A stretch of 11,607 nucleotides of DNA from Gammaproteobacteria bacterium (GTDB taxonomy: Bacteria > Pseudomonadota > Gammaproteobacteria > UBA5335 > SLRW01). Under the pieces are notes generated by a model. It saw nothing but the letters and a program-made list of their open reading frames with translations. It searched no databases and was not told the origin of the DNA. A program made the position numbers and the translations under genes. How positions within the stretch are numbered: position 1 is the stretch's first letter; every line of letters starts with the position of its first letter. Below are positions 6,675 through 11,607 of this stretch, piece after piece. The stretch spans positions 1 to 11,607 of the forward strand of contig SLRW01000105.1 in assembly GCA_007130745.1 (NCBI GenBank), written 5' to 3'.

Positions 6675-7610
6675 TCAATCACAGAGCGCGTGCAGTGCTT
6701 GTATGTCCTCGGAATGCAGGCTCAGCTGGGCGCCTTCACTGTCGGCCAGGTAGGCGGCGTGCATCACGGCATCGGGGTGCGCCACATGGCCTATACCCAG
6801 GGCGTGACCCAGTTCATGCGCCAGGGTCCAGCGCAGGTCATGGCGATCGAAAAAGAAATAGACGTCGATCTCGCGCCGGATGGAGATAATATTACCCCGG
6901 TGGTCGCGTGTGATGTCGGCGCGGTATTCGCCGGAGTCTGCGGAAGCCTGTCGGCTGGCTTGAGCCAGCTGACGCGAGCGGGCGTTGAAGCGATCAACCA
7001 GTTCATTGTAGGTGTTGGTGTGCTGTTGCAGGGCTTGCTGGTGACGCTGTAGCTCCTGTTGACGTTGCTCCAGCTGCCGGCGCTGTTGTTCCAGTTGGTC
7101 CGCTTGCCGTCGGATGTTTTCCACGGCACGGGCATCGGGGCGTGTGCGGTTGGCCGCCTCCACTGTCCGGTTGTGGGCCTGCAGGTCTGCCTCGTAGCGT
7201 GAGAGTTCCCGCCGGTAGCTGTCACGGCGCTGTTCCTGACGTGCCTGGTCGGCTTCGAGCGTTTGTTGGCGCCGTTCCAGTTCAGTTTCCAGTTGCTTGA
7301 CCTGTTTGTGCAACTGGTTGACGTGTGCTGCGCGTTGTTGGCGTTCATCATGCACCAGGTTGATGGGGAATCCGTTTTTTTCGTCCCGGCTGAGTACGGT
7401 CCTGCCGGCGGCCTCATTCCACAGGACTGCAGCGCGCCGCGCTTCACTTTCAAGCTCGCTTGCCGCGAGTTCAAAGTGCGGGTCAATCTGGCCAATACGC
7501 CAGCCCAGGGGTTGCTCGCACGAATCCAGCGGTTCCGTGGCCAGGGCCGGAGTGGCAAGTTGCAGGCAGACGACAAAGAACAGGGCAAAAAAGTCGGGAC
7601 GGGGGCGCAT
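6675..7610 (-). CDS. Exported matrixin-like zinc metalloprotease with coiled-coil insertion
   Basis: A 311-aa protein starting MRPRPDFFALFFVVCLQLA, a signal peptide with likely cleavage after PALA, so it acts in the periplasm or outside. The C-terminal part has the metzincin zinc site HELGHALGIGH (residues 265-275) followed by a methionine at 283 (DAVMH), as in the Met-turn of matrixins. The N-terminal part (about 50-92) has the WNEAAGR...FPINLVHDERQ pattern that I associate with the start of bacterial matrixin domains. Between them, about residues 88-215, is a Q/R/E-rich stretch with heptad-like leucines, predicted to be a long coiled coil. The first ATG of the frame (7655) lies inside the CDF gene; ATG 7610, five bases after the CDF stop, gives a proper signal peptide. 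There is no clear ribosome site, so it is probably coupled to the CDF gene. Substrate unknown. Confidence 0.85.
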   Translation of the reverse strand: MRPRPDFFALFFVVCLQLATPALATEPLDSCEQPLGWRIGQIDPHFELAASELESEARRAAVLWNEAAGRTVLSRDEKNGFPINLVHDERQQRAAHVNQLHKQVKQLETELERRQQTLEADQARQEQRRDSYRRELSRYEADLQAHNRTVEAANRTRPDARAVENIRRQADQLEQQRRQLEQRQQELQRHQQALQQHTNTYNELVDRFNARSRQLAQASRQASADSGEYRADITRDHRGNIISIRREIDVYFFFDRHDLRWTLAHELGHALGIGHVAHPDAVMHAAYLADSEGAQLSLHSEDIQALHALCD

Positions 7611-7615
7611 TGGGG

Positions 7616-8770
7616 TCAGCCCACGGGTTGCAAAATGCGGACGACGCCGACACATCCAAGCGGTGCTGCGGCTTGCTGGAGTTCTGCGCCAGCAATAGTT
7701 ATGTTCTCGCCCGCCGGCAGGATGAGATCAATATCAATGTGCCCGTCGCGGTAATGCAGCAACAGTTCGCATTGTGTCAGCGCGTTGCCCAGCAGCCCCC
7801 CCCAGGCTTCGCGGACGCGGGGTTCCACCTCGCTGCGCAGCGGCAGGGCAGCGCTGCGCGCGGCCTGCTCCTCGGGCTCGGGGTCTACGTGGACAAAGAC
7901 ATCGGAAACATGCTCGAGGCTGTCGCGTACCTTTTCCAGTACTGCATCACCAATACGGTGGCCTTCAGAGACGGAAATATCCGGGGCGACTTGAACCCGC
8001 ACATCAGCCAGGGTGGCGCCGCCCATCTTGCGGGTGCGCAGATCACCATGCCCGAGCACGCCGTCCACGGAATTGATCAGGAGACTGATGGCGCGTAACT
8101 GGCGGGGCTCCAGTCCGGTATCGACCAGTTCGCGGCCAGCCTTCCAGCCCAGGCTGGCACCCATCCAGCCTACCATCAGGGCCACCAACAAGGCGGCAAC
8201 CGCGTCCAGCCAGGGCGCGCCAGCCATGGAGCCGATCACCGCCACGATGACGATCACTGATGACAGGGCGTCACTGCGATGGTGCCAGGCATTGGCCCGA
8301 ATCAGGTCGGATTTGTATTGATCGGCAACCTGGCGGGTGTAGTGGTAGAGCCCCTCCTTGCAGCCAACCGACAGAACCGCCGCGCCCAGCGCCAGCCAGC
8401 CGGGGTTGCCGAGCATCTCGGGGTTGAGCAGGCGGGTAATGGCATCCCAGGCAAAGCCACCGGCAATCAGCAATAACACCAGGCCCACGGCCAGTGTGGC
8501 AGCGGTCTCGAAGCGTTCGTGGCCGTAGGGGTGGTTGTGGTCGGCTTCCAGTGAGCCGATGCGGGTGGCCCACATCACCAGCGCGTCACTGCTGAGATCG
8601 GAGAGTGAATGCACCCCGTCGACGACCAGTGCCTGAGACTGGCCGACGGTGCCGCTGATGATCTTGCCTACGGCCAGCATGGCATTGACCACGGCCCCCA
8701 CCAGCGTCACACGACGTTTGGCGGTGTAGCTTTGTTGTGCTTCAGCGCGTGCGCTGCTGACCGCATTCAT
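7616..8770 (-). CDS. Cation diffusion facilitator (CDF) metal-efflux transporter with C-terminal extension
   Basis: A 384-aa inner-membrane transporter exporting divalent metal ions (Zn, Fe, Mn, Co or Cd) in exchange for protons; COG0053. Hydrophobic segments lie at about 22-43, 46-70, 90-112, 124-136, 170-182 and 186-205. Metal-site residues are D58 and D62 (HSLSDLSSD, helix 2) and H163 and D167 (HHRSD, helix 5), matching the DD-HD tetrad of YiiP, and DHNHPYGHERFE (77-88) follows helix 2. The cytoplasmic dimerisation domain spans about 215-297, ending VFVHVDPEPEE. An extra region of about 85 residues (300-384) follows, with LLLHYRDGHIDIDLILP; E. coli FieF (about 300 aa) lacks it. GAGG lies seven bases before the ATG. 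It is the first gene of a pair with the metalloprotease. The metal cannot be decided from sequence. Confidence 0.93.
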   Translation of the reverse strand: MNAVSSARAEAQQSYTAKRRVTLVGAVVNAMLAVGKIISGTVGQSQALVVDGVHSLSDLSSDALVMWATRIGSLEADHNHPYGHERFETAATLAVGLVLLLIAGGFAWDAITRLLNPEMLGNPGWLALGAAVLSVGCKEGLYHYTRQVADQYKSDLIRANAWHHRSDALSSVIVIVAVIGSMAGAPWLDAVAALLVALMVGWMGASLGWKAGRELVDTGLEPRQLRAISLLINSVDGVLGHGDLRTRKMGGATLADVRVQVAPDISVSEGHRIGDAVLEKVRDSLEHVSDVFVHVDPEPEEQAARSAALPLRSEVEPRVREAWGGLLGNALTQCELLLHYRDGHIDIDLILPAGENITIAGAELQQAAAPLGCVGVVRILQPVG

Positions 8771-8824
8771 GCCCGAGCCTCTTGTCAGAGTTGTGTCCTG
8801 TCGCCGGAGTCAGCTGTCCGGCAC

Positions 8825-8848
8825 GGCGCCCGGGCGTCGCCCGGCGCC
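8825..8848. repeat. GC-rich hairpin in the CDF 5' leader
   Basis: GGCGC and CGGGC (8825-8835, with one bulged C at 8830) pair with GCCCG and GCGCC (8839-8848) around a three-base loop GTC, giving ten GC pairs. No T-run follows on either strand. On the minus strand it would fold in the leader about 55 bases before the CDF start and could affect its expression or mRNA stability. Confidence 0.5.
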
Positions 8849-8959
8849 CGGGAAGCTTTGCTTTCACAGGAGCATTGTAACGCCACACGTGTTTTTATGC
8901 CGATGTCCTGTCATAACACGGTTCAGTTTGCGGTCAGCTCTGGTGTGTATATTGCTCAG

Positions 8960-9047
8960 CAACAGACATTAATGACCGTCTCCCTCCGACTCCAACCCCT
9001 GGAGGTGTGATTGGGCCGATTCTTCCCCCCGAATCGGCCTTTTTTTT
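8960..9047 (+). ncRNA. Candidate small RNA ending at an orphan terminator
   Basis: A plus-strand terminator at 9014-9047 has no plus-strand gene before it back to the divergent CDF gene, so something short should be transcribed into it. A -10-like TATATT lies at 8948-8953 (five of six matches) with only weak -35 options, which would put the 5' end near 8960 and the length near 88 bases. The body contains a short hairpin CTCCA-ACCCC-TGGAG, an exposed CTCCCTCC stretch and then the terminator stem. It matches no RNA family I know, including 4.5S, 6S, tmRNA and RsmY/Z. The 5' end is a guess. Confidence 0.35.
9014..9047 (+). terminator. Strong rho-independent terminator, plus strand
   Basis: A nine-base perfect stem GGCCGATTC / GAATCGGCC around an eight-base loop, followed by eight T. 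The reverse strand lacks a T-run, so it acts on plus-strand transcripts only. It lies 96 bases before the acyltransferase start and would isolate that gene from upstream transcription. Confidence 0.9.
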
Positions 9048-9067
9048 GTCCATCCCCCTGCTCCCTG

Positions 9068-9094
9068 TTCAGCGAAAAGCAATACGCCTATACT
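9068..9094 (+). promoter_or_regulatory. Candidate promoter of the acyltransferase gene
   Basis: TATACT (9089-9094) matches five of six -10 positions. The best -35 options are TTCAGC at 9068-9073 (15-base spacer) or TGTTCA at 9066-9071 (17-base spacer), both weak. The site falls between the terminator and the start codon at 9143, where a promoter is needed, with a leader of about 40 bases. Confidence 0.35.
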
Positions 9095-9142
9095 CGGGCG
9101 GCATTCTTTTTGCTGCGCACTGCGGCCAGTGGGGGAGTCAGG

Positions 9143-10636
9143 ATGACAGGTGCAGTAGAGGTGCCGGTTTGGCTGTTGGTCGTCATCGCCGCGCTGGCAT
9201 TGTGGGTGATTGCTGAACGGCTTTTTTTGCCGGGCGTGCGGTGGTTTTTCCGCCGCCGCGTCAATTTGATGATTGAGCGCTTCAACCGCCGTTTGAAGTT
9301 GCGGCTGCCCACCTTTTCTCTGACCCGGCGCAAGGTGCTGGTAGACCGGCTGACCTACGATCCCCAGGTGCTGACCGAGGTGCGTCGTTATTGCGATGAG
9401 ACCGATACGCCCTGGGATGTCGCGCTTGAGCGGGTGGAAGGATATGCCCGCGAGATTGTGCCTTCGCTCAATGCCTATATCTACGAGCGTGTTGCCAGTC
9501 TCATCGTCAAACGCCTGATCCGGCGCTTTTACCGGGTGCGTCTGACGGCGATGGAGCGGCTGGATAAGCTGGATGAAAACGCCAGCATTGTGTTTGTCAT
9601 CAACCACCGCAGCAATATGGATTACCTGCTGGTGGCGTATCTGGCCATGCGTCATACGCTGTTGTCCTACGCCGTAGGTGAGTGGGCGCGGGTCTGGCCC
9701 CTGCAGCAGTTGATCCAGGCGCTGGGCGGTTATTTCGTGCGGCGCAATTCCGGTGATGAGCTTTACCGCCGGGTGCTGGAACGTTATGTGCAGATGGCGG
9801 TGGAAGGCGGTGTGGTACAGGCCATGTTCCCGGAAGGTGGGCTGAGCCGTGACGGGGGCTTCCGTGAACCACGAATCGGGCTGTTTGATTATATTGTGCG
9901 CGGTTTTGATGTGGAGGGAGAGCGTGATGTGTTGTTCATCCCCGTGGGCGTGAACTACGACTGGGTGCTGGAAGACCGCAAGTTGCTGGCCGAGGCGGGT
10001 CACAAGCGGCTGGAAAGGCGCTCGACCTGGTTTGCGATTGGTGGCGCCTTGCGCTATCTGGGACGAAGGCTGCGGCGGCGTTTTCGGGGGGAGTGGTATC
10101 GCATGGGTTATGCCGCAGCGGTGTTTGGCGAGCCGGTTTCATTGCGTGCCTGGTGCAGGGAGCAGGACATTGCCCCGAACAAGCTGCCGCGCGAACAGCG
10201 TATTGGCCACACCCAGGCTTTTGCCGGGCATTTGCTTGAGCATATCGGTGATGTGGTGCCGGCCCTGCCGGTGCCGCTGGTGTGCTGGATTATGCTGGGC
10301 GCGGCTCGTGAAAGCTGGACGCGTGAGCAACTGGAAGCGGCCTATATCGGGGTGGTTGCCGAGATTGATGCCAGCGGACGGGGTAATGTCCCCCGGCGGG
10401 AACCCACCTATGCAGTAGAGTTGGCGTTACGCATTCTCAAATCGCGCCAACTGGTGCGGGAAAGTGACGGGAAATACCGGGTCGAGCCGACGCATCGGGC
10501 GATCATGCGGTATTACGCCAACACGCTGCGCCACCTGCTGGGCAAGCCCCGGCAGCTGGCGCCGGAGCAGCTGCCGGCGCGCCCAGCCCGACGCCAGCGC
10601 AATCAGCGTTCGACGAAGGCCCGTTCTATGACGTAG
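9143..10636 (+). CDS. PlsB-like glycerol-3-phosphate/lysophospholipid acyltransferase
   Basis: A 497-aa membrane-anchored acyltransferase (PF01553 fold) that should transfer an acyl chain to glycerol-3-phosphate or a related acceptor in phospholipid synthesis. One N-terminal membrane helix spans about 7-27. The four acyltransferase blocks are present: I, HRSNMD (155-160, catalytic H155 and D160); II, GYFVRR (196-201); III, FPEGGLSR (229-236); IV, IPVGVNYD (266-273). The C-terminal part, with RYYANTLRHLL, resembles the PlsB C-terminal region. It is far shorter than E. coli PlsB (807 aa) and lacks most of the PlsB N-terminal domain. The frame is open upstream to a TTG at 9011, but that would start inside a terminator; GGGGAG five bases before ATG 9143 fixes the start. 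Its last 34 bases overlap the end of fpr on the opposite strand. Acceptor specificity is inferred. Confidence 0.86.
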   Translation: MTGAVEVPVWLLVVIAALALWVIAERLFLPGVRWFFRRRVNLMIERFNRRLKLRLPTFSLTRRKVLVDRLTYDPQVLTEVRRYCDETDTPWDVALERVEGYAREIVPSLNAYIYERVASLIVKRLIRRFYRVRLTAMERLDKLDENASIVFVINHRSNMDYLLVAYLAMRHTLLSYAVGEWARVWPLQQLIQALGGYFVRRNSGDELYRRVLERYVQMAVEGGVVQAMFPEGGLSRDGGFREPRIGLFDYIVRGFDVEGERDVLFIPVGVNYDWVLEDRKLLAEAGHKRLERRSTWFAIGGALRYLGRRLRRRFRGEWYRMGYAAAVFGEPVSLRAWCREQDIAPNKLPREQRIGHTQAFAGHLLEHIGDVVPALPVPLVCWIMLGAARESWTREQLEAAYIGVVAEIDASGRGNVPRREPTYAVELALRILKSRQLVRESDGKYRVEPTHRAIMRYYANTLRHLLGKPRQLAPEQLPARPARRQRNQRSTKARSMT

Positions 10637-11376
10637 TGACCGGGCTTGCCGGCGCGATACTCCTTGAAGCCCCTGCTGTCCAGCAGATTGCAAAGATCAG
10701 TGAGCATGGCCGGGCTGCCGCAGAGCATGAAACGGTCATCCTCTACGTTCAACGGTGGCATGCCCAGATCCTCGAACAGTTTGCCGCTTTCTATCAGGTC
10801 GGTCAGGCGGCCCTGATTACGGAAGGGCTCGCGGGTCACGGTCGGGTAGTAGAGCAACTTCTCACGCACCATGTCGCCTAGAAACTCGTGATTGGGGAGC
10901 TCTTTGGTGATCACGTCGCTGTAGGCCAGTTCACTGACCCAGCGGCAGCCATGGGTGAGGATCACCTTGTCATAATTCTCGTAAATTTCGGGATCCTTGA
11001 TCAAGCTCAGGAAGGGCGCCAGCCCGGTGCCTGTGCTTAGAAGATACAGATGACGCCCAGGGTGCAGGTGATGCATTACCAGGCTGCCGGTGGGTTTGCG
11101 GCTGACCAGGATATTGTCGCCCTCGCGTATATTTTGCAGTTTGGATGTCAGCGGGCCGTCGGGCACCTTGATGCTGAAAAACTCCAGATAATCCTCATGG
11201 TTGGCGCTGGCCATGCTGTAGGCGCGCAGCAGTGGCCGGCCCTCGTCCTCAAGGCCGATCATGGTGAAATGGCCGTTCTCGAAGCGAAAGCCCGGATCAC
11301 GCGTGGTGCGGAAGCTGAACAGCCTGTCCGTCCAGTGATGCACGCTGGTGACGGTTTCCGTGTTGAGGTTCGACAT
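10603..11376 (-). CDS. fpr: Ferredoxin-NADP(+) reductase
   Basis: A 257-aa cytoplasmic FAD enzyme exchanging electrons between NADPH and ferredoxin or flavodoxin, important for iron-sulfur repair and redox balance. Motifs: FAD-binding RAYSMAS (51-57), KPTGSL (94-99), the NADP-binding STGTGLAPF (114-122), CGSP (219-222) and the C-terminus AFVER, like the AFVEK end of Pseudomonas and Azotobacter Fpr. The N-terminus SNLNTETVTSVHHWTDRLFSF closely follows Pseudomonas Fpr. Two adjacent ATGs exist; I chose the second (11376), seven bases after GGAG, because the first leaves only four. It is divergent from a LysR gene, as fpr is from finR in Pseudomonas. It converges with the acyltransferase gene with 34 bases of overlap and no visible terminator. 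Confidence 0.95.
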   Translation of the reverse strand: MSNLNTETVTSVHHWTDRLFSFRTTRDPGFRFENGHFTMIGLEDEGRPLLRAYSMASANHEDYLEFFSIKVPDGPLTSKLQNIREGDNILVSRKPTGSLVMHHLHPGRHLYLLSTGTGLAPFLSLIKDPEIYENYDKVILTHGCRWVSELAYSDVITKELPNHEFLGDMVREKLLYYPTVTREPFRNQGRLTDLIESGKLFEDLGMPPLNVEDDRFMLCGSPAMLTDLCNLLDSRGFKEYRAGKPGHYVIERAFVER

Positions 11377-11502
11377 CATATCTCTCCGGAATATAAAAAT
11401 TACCCTTAATTACATATAGCTATTTACTTGCGAATACCATAAACCCGGGAGTAATATCGGCAAAACGGGATATTTAAATATATTTAATCGGAAAAACAGG
11501 AT
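11377..11502. promoter_or_regulatory. Divergent fpr/LysR control region
   Basis: An AT-rich 126-base gap. For fpr (minus strand) TTGCCG (11463-11458) and TATGGT (11441-11436) are 16 bases apart, each matching four of six consensus positions. For the LysR gene (plus strand) TTGCGA (11428-11433) and TAATAT (11452-11457) are 18 bases apart. The two candidates overlap, as is common for LysR-controlled divergent pairs. A 12-base palindrome, ATATTTAAATAT, lies at 11470-11481, upstream of the fpr -35. In Pseudomonas, FinR activates fpr under oxidative stress; the same here is inference. Confidence 0.45.
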
Positions 11503-11607
11503 ATGAAATACAGCCTGCGCCAGCTTGAGGTGTTTCTTGCCGCCGCGCATCATGAAAACCTGACCCGCGCAGCCCAGAGCCTGGCCATGTCGCAGTCTGC
11601 CGCCAGC
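11503..11607 (+). CDS. LysR-family transcriptional regulator, FinR-like (partial, 3' end cut by window edge)
   Basis: The 35 visible codons begin MKYSLRQLEVFLAAAHHENL and continue through TRAAQSLAMSQSAAS. This is the typical N-terminal winged helix-turn-helix of LysR proteins: LRQLEVF, then the helix-turn-helix with TRAAQSLAMSQSAAS. It is divergent from fpr, which points to the FinR regulator of Pseudomonas. The effector-binding domain is outside the window, so the identity rests on neighbourhood. Only a weak AGGA precedes the ATG. Confidence 0.85.
   Translation, partial: MKYSLRQLEVFLAAAHHENLTRAAQSLAMSQSAAS

Larger units (their letters stand above)
8771..9142. other. 372-base divergent intergenic region
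   Basis: It lies between the divergent CDF and acyltransferase starts. It holds a GC-rich hairpin (8825-8848), a candidate plus-strand small RNA ending in a strong terminator (to 9047), and a promoter candidate for the acyltransferase. A plus-strand frame at 8897-9010 (37 codons from ATGCCGATG) ends just before the terminator, but it has no ribosome site and no recognisable protein, so I do not call it. No clear CDF promoter was found. Confidence 0.5.

Noticed and set aside
8897..9010. 37-codon frame ending just before the orphan terminator
   Set aside because: No ribosome site and no recognisable protein pattern; a small RNA explains the terminator equally well.
9011..9142. Upstream extension of the acyltransferase from a TTG at 9011 with GGAGG before it
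   Set aside because: The extension would run through a strong terminator hairpin and T-run and encodes a low-complexity F/P-rich leader; ATG 9143 has its own good ribosome site.
8969..10003. Long minus-strand frame (344 codons) opposite the acyltransferase
   Set aside because: It is rich in H, Q and P, without domains, and antisense to a gene with all acyltransferase motifs.

Overview
The window is chromosomal DNA of a GC-rich gammaproteobacterium. A marine or oil-associated lineage near Pseudomonas, Marinobacter or Alcanivorax fits best. The main clues are a Pseudomonas-type ferredoxin-NADP reductase divergent from a LysR gene (the fpr/finR arrangement), an exported DUF1329 protein, a trans-acting enoyl-reductase-like protein and a PlsB-like acyltransferase. 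Species cannot be named from sequence alone. No tRNA, rRNA, CRISPR array or intact mobile element was seen.

Region 1 (1-3081, minus strand) is a compact five-gene set with gaps of 2 to 36 bases. In order of transcription it holds a CheY/PilH-like receiver protein, a short DksA/TraR-type zinc-finger protein, a flavodoxin-fold reductase, a GPH-family (MelB-like) symporter and a small membrane protein cut by the left edge. One promoter candidate lies upstream of the receiver gene. Region 2 (3363-6272, plus strand) holds the enoyl-reductase/saccharopine-dehydrogenase-like gene and, after a 223-base gap, the DUF1329 gene, closed by a textbook terminator. Both look like lipid or envelope functions.

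Region 3 (6273-6674) has no convincing gene. It is visibly less GC-rich and full of CACCG/CGGTG motifs, including a 19-base near-perfect inverted repeat; it may be a decayed insertion-sequence end. Region 4 (6675-8770, minus strand) is a two-gene operon: a CDF metal-efflux transporter with a C-terminal extension, followed 5 bases later by an exported matrixin-like zinc metalloprotease whose catalytic domain appears to be interrupted by a long coiled coil.

Region 5 (8771-9142) separates divergent genes but contains a strong plus-strand terminator with no plus-strand gene before it, so a small RNA is plausible. Region 6 (9143-11607) holds a PlsB-like acyltransferase on the plus strand, overlapping tail-to-tail by 34 bases with fpr on the minus strand, and then a divergent LysR regulator cut by the right edge.

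Most of the window is ordinary housekeeping or accessory metabolism. The best candidates for something undescribed are the possible small RNA before 9047, the metalloprotease architecture with its coupling to a metal exporter, and the inverted-repeat region at 6458-6526.
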